NCBI RefSeq assembly: GCF_030409685.1
Contig: NZ_JAUFQJ010000015.1
Location: 310,001 to 374,000 of the forward strand
Direction of reading: 5' to 3'
Source of the DNA: Ferruginibacter paludis
Lineage (GTDB): Bacteria; Bacteroidota; Bacteroidia; Chitinophagales; Chitinophagaceae
Length of the DNA stretch: 64,000 nucleotides
The notes under the pieces are model-generated. The model ran no database searches. It had not been told where the DNA came from and saw only the letters and a program-made list of their open reading frames with translations. Positions within the stretch are counted from its first letter, which is position 1. The number at the start of each line of letters is the position of its first letter. Position numbers and translations under genes: made by a program. This document shows positions 31,314 through 40,927 of the stretch, piece after piece.

Positions 31314-32618
31314 ATGAGCTCATTCGAAGTAAAGGGTGGCAAAAAACTGTCGGGAGAAATTACACCGCAGGGTGCCAAAAACGAAGCATTGCAGATTATT
31401 TCAGCGGTATTACTTACGGCTGAAAAGGTCACCGTTACCAATATCCCTGACATTATTGATGTAAACCTGCTGATAGAACTGCTGGGAGAAATGAACGTAA
31501 AAATAGACCGTGTAAGCAGAGATACCTGTATTTTTCAGGCCGATGATGTAAATGTTGACTATTTAAACAGCGACGACTATCATAAAAAGAGCGGCAGGCT
31601 GCGGGGCTCTGTGATGCTTGCCGGCCCTATGCTGGCAAGGTTTAAAAAAGCCTTTTTGCCCAAACCCGGAGGTGATAAAATTGGCAGAAGGAGATTGGAT
31701 ACGCACATCATGGGATTTGAAAAACTGGGTGCGGCTTTTCAATACAATCCTGATGGATATTTTTACCTGGCCGCACCTGAATTAAAAGGCGCCCACATTG
31801 TGCTGGACGAGCCAAGTGTAACCGGAACTGCCAATATTTTAATGGCGGCGGTGATGGCCAAAGGTGTTAGTACCATTTACAATGCAGCCTGCGAACCGTA
31901 CCTGCAGCAGTTATGTAAAATGCTCAACCGCATGGGGGCTAAAATAATTGGTATATCAAGCAATATGCTCACCATTGATGGAGTAGATGAGCTTGGTGGT
32001 ACTGACCATCGCCTGTTGCCGGACATGATTGAAGTAGGGAGTTTTATCGGCCTTGCTGCCATGACGCAGGGAGATGTCACCATAAAGGACGCAGGGCTGG
32101 AACACCTCGGCATCATACCGGAAAGATTCCAGCAGCTGGGTATACAAATGGAATTTATCGGCGATAATATTCATATTCCTTCGCAGGATTTATATGAAAT
32201 TCAGAAATACATGGATGGAGGTATATTGACCATCTATGATCATCCCTGGCCTGGGTTTACGCCGGATTTACTAAGCATTGTACTGGTAACCGCCATACAA
32301 GCCAAAGGCAGTGTATTGATTCACCAGAAAATGTTTGAAAGCCGTTTGTTTTTTGTAGACAAATTAATTGATATGGGCGCCCAGGTAATTTTGTGCGATC
32401 CACACCGGGCGGTTGTAGTAGGGCTGGAAAGGGAACAACAGTTGCGGGGCATCACCATGAGCAGTCCGGATATAAGGGCCGGCGTAGCTTTGCTCATTGC
32501 GGCCTTAAGCGCAGATGGCAAAAGCGTTATCCAGAATATTGAGCAAATAGACCGCGGTTATCAAAATATAGATGCCAGGTTGCAGGCATTAGGCGCAGAT
32601 ATTAGAAGGGTGGGTTAG
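31314..32618 (+). CDS. murA: UDP-N-acetylglucosamine 1-carboxyvinyltransferase (Asp-type active site)
   Basis: MurA performs the first committed step of peptidoglycan synthesis, transferring enolpyruvate to UDP-GlcNAc. The 434-aa protein has the early GAKNEALQ motif and the flexible loop PGGDKIGRRRLDTH. In E. coli the loop holds the catalytic Cys115 that fosfomycin alkylates; here the position is aspartate (D121). Cys-to-Asp MurA enzymes, as in Mycobacterium, are active and fosfomycin-insensitive. Confidence 0.96.
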   Translation: MSSFEVKGGKKLSGEITPQGAKNEALQIISAVLLTAEKVTVTNIPDIIDVNLLIELLGEMNVKIDRVSRDTCIFQADDVNVDYLNSDDYHKKSGRLRGSVMLAGPMLARFKKAFLPKPGGDKIGRRRLDTHIMGFEKLGAAFQYNPDGYFYLAAPELKGAHIVLDEPSVTGTANILMAAVMAKGVSTIYNAACEPYLQQLCKMLNRMGAKIIGISSNMLTIDGVDELGGTDHRLLPDMIEVGSFIGLAAMTQGDVTIKDAGLEHLGIIPERFQQLGIQMEFIGDNIHIPSQDLYEIQKYMDGGILTIYDHPWPGFTPDLLSIVLVTAIQAKGSVLIHQKMFESRLFFVDKLIDMGAQVILCDPHRAVVVGLEREQQLRGITMSSPDIRAGVALLIAALSADGKSVIQNIEQIDRGYQNIDARLQALGADIRRVG

Positions 32619-32654
32619 TTGCTGGATTGTAAAGTTGTTTTATTGTTTTTGGCA

Positions 32655-32805
32655 CATTGTAAACAGGGCAGCTATTTTTATCCGAAGTCTCGAATAACAA
32701 TTCCAACCATGAGCCACTCAACCATAAATGTTTTATGGCTTGGTTGTTTAACTTTTAAACAGGGTAGATGTTTTTTTATCGGAAGCTGCAAATAACAATA
32801 TAACA
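32655..32805 (+). repeat. Imperfect direct repeat upstream of gmk
   Basis: Two copies of about 43 bp (about 32660-32702 and 32757-32801) share AAACAGGG, a T-rich stretch, ATC-GAAG and AATAACAAT with scattered changes. They lie in the 268-bp gap between murA and gmk. Confidence 0.5.
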
Positions 32806-32886
32806 ATTCACTCCTTCAACAATTCATCCATTTAACCATTCAGCAATTCAACCCCAACAATTGCCTTTTCTTTCCTTTCTTTGCAA

Positions 32887-33459
32887 ATGGCCATCCCAAA
32901 CAAAATCATCATTATTACTGCGCCGTCGGGTGCAGGCAAAACGTCCATCACGCAACATTTAATGCGTGTTTTTCCTCAACTTGCTTTTTCTGTTTCGGCT
33001 GCAACCAGGCAGGCGAGGGGCAGTGAAAAAAATGGAGTAGACTACCATTTTATGAGTACAGAGGAGTTTAAACAAAAAATTCAGCAAAACGAATTTGCTG
33101 AATGGGAGATGGTATATGAAGGAAAATATTACGGCACTTTAAAGAGCGAACTGCAACGCATTTGGGATGCTGGTAAAATACCTATCCTTGATATTGATGT
33201 AAAAGGAGCCATTCATGTTAAACAGCAATATCCCGAATCTGCCATCAGCCTGTTTATTGTGCCACCCTCTGTGGATGCTTTAAAAACCCGTTTAGAAAGC
33301 CGCGGTACAGAAACACCGGAATCACTGGCAGCACGTGTAAACAAAGCTGCCTACGAAATTTCTTTTAAAGACCAGTTTGATGAGCAGATTGTTAATGATA
33401 CACTGGAACATGCGTGCAGCGAAGCGGAGCGCATTATCGGCGCTTTCATAGAACGGTAA
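32887..33459 (+). CDS. gmk: Guanylate kinase
   Basis: The 190-aa enzyme converts GMP to GDP. The P-loop is TAPSGAGKTS, with family segments TRQARGSEKNGVDYHF and FAEWEMVYEGKYYGT. The start is placed at ATG 32887; an in-frame TTG two codons upstream is less likely. Its stop overlaps nothing; the gldE-like gene follows 44 bp downstream. Confidence 0.96.
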   Translation: MAIPNKIIIITAPSGAGKTSITQHLMRVFPQLAFSVSAATRQARGSEKNGVDYHFMSTEEFKQKIQQNEFAEWEMVYEGKYYGTLKSELQRIWDAGKIPILDIDVKGAIHVKQQYPESAISLFIVPPSVDALKTRLESRGTETPESLAARVNKAAYEISFKDQFDEQIVNDTLEHACSEAERIIGAFIER

Positions 33460-33503
33460 ATTCATTTGGTGTTCAAATCAATGTTTGTTATTATTTTTAC
33501 TAT

Positions 33504-34790
33504 ATGGACTGGATAGCACTTTTTGCGATTATAATTTCTTTACTCCTCATTGGCTTTTTCTCCGGGATAGAGATTGCTTTTGTATCTGCCAACAAGCTGT
33601 CAATTGAACTGCGAAAAAAGCAAGGCTCCTACAGCGGCAGAACCTGGGGCGATTTTGCGGACAAGCCGGCCCGTTTTATTGGCACCATGCTGGTGAGCGT
33701 TAATATTGTACTGGTAGTATATGGTTTACTGGTGGGCGAATTTTTATATCCACTCTGGCATTACATCGAATTAAAGCTGCCGGTGGCACTGGCCGATTAT
33801 GTAAAGTATATCAAACTGCTGGTAGAAACAATTTTGTCAACACTTATTGTACTGTTTGTAGAATTTGTATTTAAAGCATTCTTCAGGGCAACCAACGAAA
33901 GCATTTTAAGCAGCGGTTTCATTGCTTACATTGTGCAGTTCTTTTTTGCCGCCTTTTCTGCGATCTCTACTTTTTTTGTCAACATTGCAGAGTGGGTGTT
34001 GCGCTATATTTTTAATGTAAGGCTGAGTGATAAAAAAGAAGTGTTTACGAAGATAGACCTGGAACATTTTATCCAGCAAAGCAAGCATCATGATGAAGAA
34101 GATACCAGCGACATCAACAAGGAATTATTTGAAAATGCCTTGTCGCTGAGCGAAATTAAAATAAGGGAATGCCTGATACCCCGTAAGGAAATTGAAGGCG
34201 TAGACATTACCCGCAATATTGATGAGGTTAAAAGTATTTTTATCCAGACAAAACTGAGTAAGCTGGTGGTGTATGATAAAAATATTGACAATATCCTGGG
34301 CTATATTCACCAGTTGGATCTGTTTAAAAATCCATCGGATGTACGATCTATATTATTACCCATACCGGCAATCCCTGAAAGTATGAGTGCTACTGACCTG
34401 ATGAATAAATTCAGCAGGGACAGAAAAAGTATTGCCTGGGTCGTGGATGAATTTGGCGGTACTGCCGGGATAGTAACCATGGAGGATTTGCTGGAAGAGA
34501 TTTTCGGCGATATCCGTGATGAACACGATACCGAAGAGTTTGTAGAAAAACAACTGGCCACCAACGAATTTATTTTCAGCGGAAGACTTGAGCTGGATTA
34601 CATTACGGAGAAATATGAGCTTGAATTTCCGGACAGGGCTGATACTGAAACACTGAGTGGTTTTATAATTCATAACCGGGATGAAATACCCAAACAGAAA
34701 CAAACTTTCACCATTGGAAATTACCAGTTCGACATTTTAAATGTAAGCGATACCCGTATCGATACGGTGAAATTAAGAGTGTTGAAGTAG
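33504..34790 (+). CDS. GldE-like CNNM/CBS transporter-associated protein
   Basis: The 428-aa protein begins at ATG 33504 with a CNNM (DUF21) transmembrane domain (about 1-185, opening MDWIALFAIIISLLLIGFFSG), then two CBS domains (about 205-330; DEFGGTAGIVTMEDLLEEIFGDI is diagnostic) and a CorC/HlyC C-terminal domain. Bacteroidota members include GldE, which assists gliding; others export Mg2+ or Co2+. The presence of gldH and gldC nearby supports GldE, not proven. Confidence 0.85.
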   Translation: MDWIALFAIIISLLLIGFFSGIEIAFVSANKLSIELRKKQGSYSGRTWGDFADKPARFIGTMLVSVNIVLVVYGLLVGEFLYPLWHYIELKLPVALADYVKYIKLLVETILSTLIVLFVEFVFKAFFRATNESILSSGFIAYIVQFFFAAFSAISTFFVNIAEWVLRYIFNVRLSDKKEVFTKIDLEHFIQQSKHHDEEDTSDINKELFENALSLSEIKIRECLIPRKEIEGVDITRNIDEVKSIFIQTKLSKLVVYDKNIDNILGYIHQLDLFKNPSDVRSILLPIPAIPESMSATDLMNKFSRDRKSIAWVVDEFGGTAGIVTMEDLLEEIFGDIRDEHDTEEFVEKQLATNEFIFSGRLELDYITEKYELEFPDRADTETLSGFIIHNRDEIPKQKQTFTIGNYQFDILNVSDTRIDTVKLRVLK

Positions 34791-34939
34791 GGCGCCTGCC
34801 CATACCCTGAAGGAGAGTTATTTGACGACTGTAATTTCAACCAGGTATTTTATTAGCCATCCTTATACTGCCAATTTCCGCCGCGTAATCAGCAAGCTTT
34901 TCGGATTGAAGACGTACAGCAAAGCTGAAAAAGTAAGAG

Positions 34940-34992
34940 GGCGATGCAACGATGATCCACAAATATGCTTAGTCCGGACAATCATTTTTACA
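34940..34992 (-). repeat. Dispersed intergenic repeat, copy 7
   Basis: On the minus strand it reads AAAAATGATTGTCCGGACTAAG, then TGTGG-TCATCGTTGCATCGCC, aligning with copy 6. It lies in the 293-bp gap between gldE and the efflux operon. A plus-strand ORF across the gap is probably spurious. Confidence 0.6.
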
Positions 34993-35083
34993 AAACTGCT
35001 CCACAAATACGTTGGTAAAATTGTGGAGCAGCATACTGTTATGATAAGAAAGAAATCAGACATCTAAAAATCAGCCATTTGCT

Positions 35084-38000
35084 TTATTCATTTGGCTTTT
35101 CCACCTTACTTACCACCCGCATTTTTCTCAATAGTTTCCTGTTTTCCCTGTGGTGCATTAACTTAAATTCGAGTGCGTAAATAACTGGCAAAATTAATAG
35201 CGTGAGGATGGTGGAGGTTACCAGGCCGCCAATCACCACTACGGCCAGAGGCTTTTGCGTTTCACTTCCGATGCCGGTTGAAATAGCCGCGGGCATCAGG
35301 CCGATCATGGCCATCAGCGCCGTCATTACTACCGGGCGAACTCTTGATTTTACACCTTCCCTGATGGCATCATCCAGGTGCATTTTGGCATCCAGGTTTT
35401 TTCTGAAAACACTGATGAGAATTACACCGTTTTGAATACATACACCAAACAAAGCGATGAAACCAATGCCTGCACTAATGCTGAAATTAATACCCGTAAT
35501 GTGTAAGGCCAGTATACCGCCAATCAATGCAAAGGGTACATTCATGATGGTTAAAAAAGCGTCTTTGGCATTGCCGTATGTTACAAAAAGAATTAAGAAG
35601 ATAACCAGCAGGCAAATGGGCACTACTCTTGCGAGTGTAGCGGAAGCCCGTTGCTGGTTTTCAAACTCACCATTCCAGCTTAATTTATAGCCTTGTTTCA
35701 ATTGCACTGCTTCATTTACTTTTTGTTGAGCGTCCGCAATCGTGCTTCCTAAATCTCTTCCGCGTACGGAAAATTTCACTGCAATATGCCGCATGTTATT
35801 ATCACGAAAAATAAATGCAGGTCCGGTCAAAGTGCGGATGGAAGAAATTTCCTTCAGCGGAATTTTTGCACCGTCATTGGTAGGTACCATTAAATTTTCA
35901 ATGGCTTCCTGCGATGCCCTGAACTCCTGCCGGTAGCGAAGCCTTACGTCAAATTTTCTTTCGCCTTCGTATAATTGTGTTGCGGCTTTACCACCAATGG
36001 CCATTTCAATTACGGCATTCGCATCGGCAGTATTGATACCATAAAAAGCCATTTTTTGCTGATCCAGTTCAATGCGAAATTCCGGTTGGCCGAGGTTACG
36101 CAACACGCCAAGGTCTTCAATGCCTTTTACTTTTTTCAACACGTCCATTACGGCATTGGCGGTGCTATCGAGTGTTAGAAAATCAGGTCCGAAAATTTTA
36201 ACTGCCATGGCAGCATTCACACCTGCAACAGCCTCTTCTACGTTATCACGGATGGGTTGTGAATAGTTAAACACGATGCCGGGAAATTTACGCAACTGCA
36301 CATCCATTTCATCTATCAACTGGTCTTCGGTTATTTTCCTTTTCCATGTTTTTTGTGGCTGAAGATCTACCTGTATCTGTACATTAAAAAATCCTTTGGG
36401 ATCTGTACCATCATTGGTGCGCCCCACCTGCGAAAGCGTTTGTTTTACTTCGGGAAATTTTTGCAGGATGTCAACCATTTTATTGCTGACAAGATTGGCT
36501 TCTGATAGTGAAACACTCATAGGCAATTCTGCTTCTACCCATAACGCACCTTCATTCAGATCCGGTAAAAATTCTGAACCTAAAAATTTGGCAGAGAAAA
36601 AAGTAAGTACCATTACAATGATGGCAATGAGTACGCTTAATTTTTGATTTCGGTAAACAATGGCCAATAATTTTGCAACGCCGTTTTCGAAAAACAATAC
36701 AATGGGATTGTGCTTTTCCCTAACATTTTTACGAAGCAAAATACTTGACAGCGCCGGTACCAATGTAAGGGTGAACAGCAATGCACCTACCAGCGCAAAG
36801 CCTAATGTATATGCCAGTGGCGAAAACATTTTGCCTTCAACTTTCTGAAAAGCAAAAATGGGAATCAGGCAGGTTATGATAATGAGTTTGGAAAAGAAAA
36901 TGGACTTCCCCATTTCTGTTCCGGTAGTTTTAAAGAGGCCGAGTTTCGCTAACTTATTAAACTTCTCCATACCCACTTCGCGGGCCTTGTGGTCCATGGC
37001 AACGAATAATCCTTCTACCATTACGACGGCGCCGTCGATGATAATACCAAAATCAATGGCACCCATCGAAAGTAAATTAGCGCTCATGCCTTTAATGCGC
37101 ATGCAGATAAAAGCAAATAGTAACGAGAGCGGAATGATGATGCTAACGGTAACGGTTGTACGCCAGTCGGCCATAAACAATAGTACGATAAGTGTTACCA
37201 GAATAATACCTTCAATCAAATTATGAATAACTGTTTCCTGCGCAAAATCCATCAGGTTGGTACGATCGTAAAAAGTATTAATTTTTACATCCTTTGGTAA
37301 AATATTATCGTTGAGATCTTTTATTTTCGCCCGTACATTATCCAATACTTCGCTTGGGTTTTCACCCTTTCGCATCACAATGATGCCTTCTATAACATCC
37401 GTTTGTTTGCCGTTTTTATCTGCTCTTTCAACTTGTCCCAGCCTGGGTTTGCCTGCTTCCACTACATTGGCTACATTCTTTATCAGCAATGGAACGCCAT
37501 GTGTTTTTGTGATGATGATGTTTTGAATTTCATCCACATTATTTAATAAACCAATTCCTCTTACCAGGTAAGACTGGCCATTTTTTTCAATCACATCGCC
37601 GCCCACATTCACATTGCTTTTGGCGATGGCATTGTACACATCCAGCGAAGTAAGATTGTACTTCAATAACAGGTCAGGATTGACACTTACTTCAAAAGTT
37701 TTTTCTTCGCCGCCAAAACTATTTACATCTGCTACACCGGCTACGCTTTTAAACTGCCTGTCAAGTACCCAATTCTGTATAGTAGTTAAATCACGTATAG
37801 AGCGGGTTGCACTGCTTAATGTGTAACGGAATATTTCGCCGGTAGGGCCATAGGGAGGTTGTACATCGGGTTTTACACCGTCCGGCAAATCTGCGCCGCT
37901 TAATCGGCTCATTACCTGCTGGCGTGCAAAAGCATCATCTACATCATCATCAAAAATAATGCGGATGTAGGACAGACCAAAAGCTGAAGTTGTGCGCAGG

Positions 38001-38251
38001 TTGGATTTTTTCTGCACAGAATTCAGCACCGTTTCCATTGGGATGGTGATGAATTTTTCAACTTCCTCTGCGCTTCTGCCGCTCCATTGAGCGATGATAA
38101 TAATTTGTGTATTGGTTACATCCGGAAAGGTTTCTATGGGCGTATTTTTATAACTGATTACCCCTATGACCACGAGAATGCCAGTCAGAAAAAACACCAG
38201 TATACGATGCCGTAAAGAAAAATATATTATTTGTTTGATGAACTTATTCAT
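35084..38251 (-). CDS. CusA/CzcA-family heavy-metal efflux RND pump
   Basis: The 1055-aa inner-membrane proton antiporter has the RND architecture: TM1 near 13-32, a large periplasmic domain, a TM2-6 block (about 340-530), a second periplasmic domain and the last six TM helices (about 870-1035). GAIDFGIIIDGAVVMVEG in TM4 carries the acidic residues typical of heavy-metal efflux members. It is the third gene of the outer membrane-adaptor-pump operon (order on minus: TolC, adaptor, pump). Cu+, Zn2+, Co2+ or Ni2+ could be the substrate; the exact metal is not determinable. Confidence 0.93.
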   Translation of the reverse strand: MNKFIKQIIYFSLRHRILVFFLTGILVVIGVISYKNTPIETFPDVTNTQIIIIAQWSGRSAEEVEKFITIPMETVLNSVQKKSNLRTTSAFGLSYIRIIFDDDVDDAFARQQVMSRLSGADLPDGVKPDVQPPYGPTGEIFRYTLSSATRSIRDLTTIQNWVLDRQFKSVAGVADVNSFGGEEKTFEVSVNPDLLLKYNLTSLDVYNAIAKSNVNVGGDVIEKNGQSYLVRGIGLLNNVDEIQNIIITKTHGVPLLIKNVANVVEAGKPRLGQVERADKNGKQTDVIEGIIVMRKGENPSEVLDNVRAKIKDLNDNILPKDVKINTFYDRTNLMDFAQETVIHNLIEGIILVTLIVLLFMADWRTTVTVSIIIPLSLLFAFICMRIKGMSANLLSMGAIDFGIIIDGAVVMVEGLFVAMDHKAREVGMEKFNKLAKLGLFKTTGTEMGKSIFFSKLIIITCLIPIFAFQKVEGKMFSPLAYTLGFALVGALLFTLTLVPALSSILLRKNVREKHNPIVLFFENGVAKLLAIVYRNQKLSVLIAIIVMVLTFFSAKFLGSEFLPDLNEGALWVEAELPMSVSLSEANLVSNKMVDILQKFPEVKQTLSQVGRTNDGTDPKGFFNVQIQVDLQPQKTWKRKITEDQLIDEMDVQLRKFPGIVFNYSQPIRDNVEEAVAGVNAAMAVKIFGPDFLTLDSTANAVMDVLKKVKGIEDLGVLRNLGQPEFRIELDQQKMAFYGINTADANAVIEMAIGGKAATQLYEGERKFDVRLRYRQEFRASQEAIENLMVPTNDGAKIPLKEISSIRTLTGPAFIFRDNNMRHIAVKFSVRGRDLGSTIADAQQKVNEAVQLKQGYKLSWNGEFENQQRASATLARVVPICLLVIFLILFVTYGNAKDAFLTIMNVPFALIGGILALHITGINFSISAGIGFIALFGVCIQNGVILISVFRKNLDAKMHLDDAIREGVKSRVRPVVMTALMAMIGLMPAAISTGIGSETQKPLAVVVIGGLVTSTILTLLILPVIYALEFKLMHHRENRKLLRKMRVVSKVEKPNE

Positions 38252-38299
38252 AACAGGTGTAAAAAACTTTTAAGAAAGCGGTGTGTAATAGGATGGATG

Positions 38300-39400
38300 T
38301 TATTTTTCCGTCAATGCACGGTAAAGCAATATCTGGTTGGCAGAAATTACTTTTTCGCCCGCCTGCAAACCGGACTTCAGATAAGCTTTATCACCGGAAA
38401 TTTTAAGCAACTCTACCTGCTGTACTTTTAAATCGCATTTACCACGGTACAGCACTACATAATTGTTTCCGTTTTCTGAAACAATGGCTGTTGCAGGAAT
38501 ACTGATCGCATCCTGGCCTTCCTTATTTAAGACCGTGATGTTAGCGAACATTTCCGGCTTCAGTTGCAGGTTATCATTTTTTAAGCGAACTCTTATCTTC
38601 ATCACTTTTGTCTCAGGGTCCAGTATCTGGCTCACTTTATCGATAATACCGGTAAAAATTTTATCAGGGTACGCAAGGGTTGTAACGTTGGCAGTATAAC
38701 CCTCTTTTACTTTGGTAATATCTGTTTCATACACATTTGCCCAAACCCAAACTTCACTGATATCGCCAATGGTAAACATGTTTTCCGTATTGTCGGCACG
38801 GATAAATGCGCCGGCATTGATCTTTTTTTCAACCACGTAACCAGCAATAGGAGCGGTTATTACGTAAGAGCCGCCTATGTTGGTATGGCCGCCGCCATTG
38901 ATACTGATTTGTTCTTTCAGCTTTTGAACAGCTGTAGCCGCCTTACTATAATTTTCTTTTGCCTCACTATATTCTCTTTCACTTGCAATACCATTTTTAT
39001 ACAGCGAAGCCTCATTATCCAATTGTCTTTTGGATATATTGTAGTCATTTTCCGCGGTTGAAAGATCACTGTAATTGCCAGCCACTTCCACACTCTTGAT
39101 TGTTGCCAATACTTGTCCCTTATTTACTTTATCCCCTTGCGATACTTTTACTTCCATCACTTTGCCACTGCTGAAAGGAAACACTTTAACCACTTTACTG
39201 TCGCTGAAACTAATTTCACCGGAAAGTTTTAATGCATTTTCTATGTTGCCACTGGATGCAGAATCAATGTGTATGATCTGTTCCATGGAATCCGTAATGC
39301 AAATTTTTGCGTTTGGATCTGCTTCGGGTTCTTTCTTGTCTTTACAGGAGAATAAAATCGCAGCGAAAAAAAGCAAGGTGACTATTGGGGTTACTTTCAT
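38300..39400 (-). CDS. RND efflux periplasmic adaptor (lipoprotein)
   Basis: The 366-aa membrane-fusion protein has a lipobox signal (LLFFAAILFSCKD), a barrel-sandwich hybrid domain with VKVFPFSSGKVMEVKVSQGDKV, a coiled-coil hairpin (about 115-160), the matching second lipoyl half (VITAPIAGYVVEKKI) and beta-barrel plus membrane-proximal domains. It bridges the pump encoded downstream with the TolC-like channel encoded upstream. Confidence 0.92.
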   Translation of the reverse strand: MKVTPIVTLLFFAAILFSCKDKKEPEADPNAKICITDSMEQIIHIDSASSGNIENALKLSGEISFSDSKVVKVFPFSSGKVMEVKVSQGDKVNKGQVLATIKSVEVAGNYSDLSTAENDYNISKRQLDNEASLYKNGIASEREYSEAKENYSKAATAVQKLKEQISINGGGHTNIGGSYVITAPIAGYVVEKKINAGAFIRADNTENMFTIGDISEVWVWANVYETDITKVKEGYTANVTTLAYPDKIFTGIIDKVSQILDPETKVMKIRVRLKNDNLQLKPEMFANITVLNKEGQDAISIPATAIVSENGNNYVVLYRGKCDLKVQQVELLKISGDKAYLKSGLQAGEKVISANQILLYRALTEK

Positions 39401-39504
39401 TGTATGTTTTGTATGTTGATGAGTTTTGTTAAGAGCGTTCTGTTTAAAAAAGATGGGGCTATTCTGTGAATCAATTAGCCTTTTTACTGAAGACGGGTTA
39501 TAAA

Positions 39505-40776
39505 TTAATCGAGTTTTATCACGTCGTTGCCTACGGTATAATTGAGGTCAGCCGCAGCATGCACTAAACCGTTGTGTTGTTCAAGCAGTTTTAATTTGGT
39601 GTCTTTATAAGCATCCATAAAATCGATAAACTCCAGCAGGCTTAACTGGCGTTGCTGATAACTTTGCAACATATTGGTAAACAACGTATCATACTGCTGA
39701 GAAAAATTTAACTGCTGCCTGTTGTTTACACTTTGGTAAAAAGTAAATTTGCTGGCCGCATTTGAAATTTCATTTTTTATTCTTTCGGTGGTAAGGTCTG
39801 TAACAGCCTGCTGTTGCTGTATAGAAAATTTGGCGGCTGCAATATTACCCTGGTTTTTATTAAAAATATTTAACGGTAGTGAAACCGCCAGCCCTACGTA
39901 ATTATTGGCATAACTGCTGCGCTGATCATATTCCGTTCCGATACTGATATCAGGTTTTGCCAATGCTTTCTGGTATATAAGATTATGGTTTTGTAAAGCC
40001 AGTGCGGTTTGTGCCAGTCTGGCGTCGGGACGGTTTGCAATGGCCTGTTGCAGCAAAGCACTTGTATCGGGAATAGCCACGGTTGTAAGATCTCCAAATT
40101 TGTAATCAAAGTAAGGCGCTATAAATTTTTGCTCGTTGTTGTTGAGCAATAATTTCACTTCACTCTCAATGTTTATCAACTGGGCGTCGGTGGTTACCAG
40201 TTCGTTTTGCAAACTAAACAGCAATGCTTTTATACGCAGGTTATCTTTCACAGAAACATTACCGGCCTGCAGTAAAAGATCCATTCCTTTGGAAAGTTTA
40301 TTGACCTCATCTATTTCTCCGGTATATACTTTTTTAATTTTCAGCAAATGACTCACTTCCAGCAAATCATTGTGCAGCGTGTAACGAAGCGTACGCAACA
40401 AGTCATCAAACTGTTCCTGGGAAATAGTGGTATTATCCGCGGCGAGCTGCGCTGCCTTATTTCTTTTGCCTGCAGTTCTTACCAGTTGCATTACCTGTAC
40501 ATATACTTGCCCGGCTGTCGCGTTGTGCTGAAAAAACTTACCGTCATAAATGTTTTGGTCTGTCGTCAGCACCGGGTTATCCCACAGTTTTGCCTGTTTG
40601 ATCAGAGCTTTATTTACATCCACATTATACCTTGCCGCCAGCAATGACAGGTTGTTTTGTAAAAATATTTTTTCTGCTGCAGGGAATGACAGGGACAGGG
40701 TGTCGACCTTAGTTTGTGCGTTTACCCTGAAAAAACACAACACTGTGATAATAAAAAAAAGCGAAATCTTTTGCAT
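39505..40776 (-). CDS. TolC-family outer membrane efflux protein
   Basis: The 423-aa protein has a signal peptide (about 1-20) and the two-fold repeated long helices of the TolC family (about 30-215 and 230-410). NRPDARLAQTALALQ in the middle is typical of CusC/CzcC-type channels. First gene of the efflux operon; it starts 151 bp from the divergent glycosyltransferase gene. Confidence 0.9.
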   Translation of the reverse strand: MQKISLFFIITVLCFFRVNAQTKVDTLSLSFPAAEKIFLQNNLSLLAARYNVDVNKALIKQAKLWDNPVLTTDQNIYDGKFFQHNATAGQVYVQVMQLVRTAGKRNKAAQLAADNTTISQEQFDDLLRTLRYTLHNDLLEVSHLLKIKKVYTGEIDEVNKLSKGMDLLLQAGNVSVKDNLRIKALLFSLQNELVTTDAQLINIESEVKLLLNNNEQKFIAPYFDYKFGDLTTVAIPDTSALLQQAIANRPDARLAQTALALQNHNLIYQKALAKPDISIGTEYDQRSSYANNYVGLAVSLPLNIFNKNQGNIAAAKFSIQQQQAVTDLTTERIKNEISNAASKFTFYQSVNNRQQLNFSQQYDTLFTNMLQSYQQRQLSLLEFIDFMDAYKDTKLKLLEQHNGLVHAAADLNYTVGNDVIKLD

Positions 40777-40927
40777 GGGGTTATGATAGATTTTTCATCA
40801 ATGGGCAAATATAGACTGGGCTTTGGTTAAGCGTTTATTAACAAAAGTTAACGACCGGTTAAGCAGATTAGTTGACAGACAGTTGTACAATTAGCAGGAT
40901 AAGTTTGACAGGCCTATTTTTGCAGTA

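Noticed and set aside
34822..35067. Plus-strand 81-codon ORF between gldE and the efflux operon
   Set aside because: It is made largely of repeat copy 7 read in one frame.
35202..37826. Many plus-strand ORFs opposite the RND pump
   Set aside because: They are antisense shadows of a pump gene whose reading frame is unambiguous.
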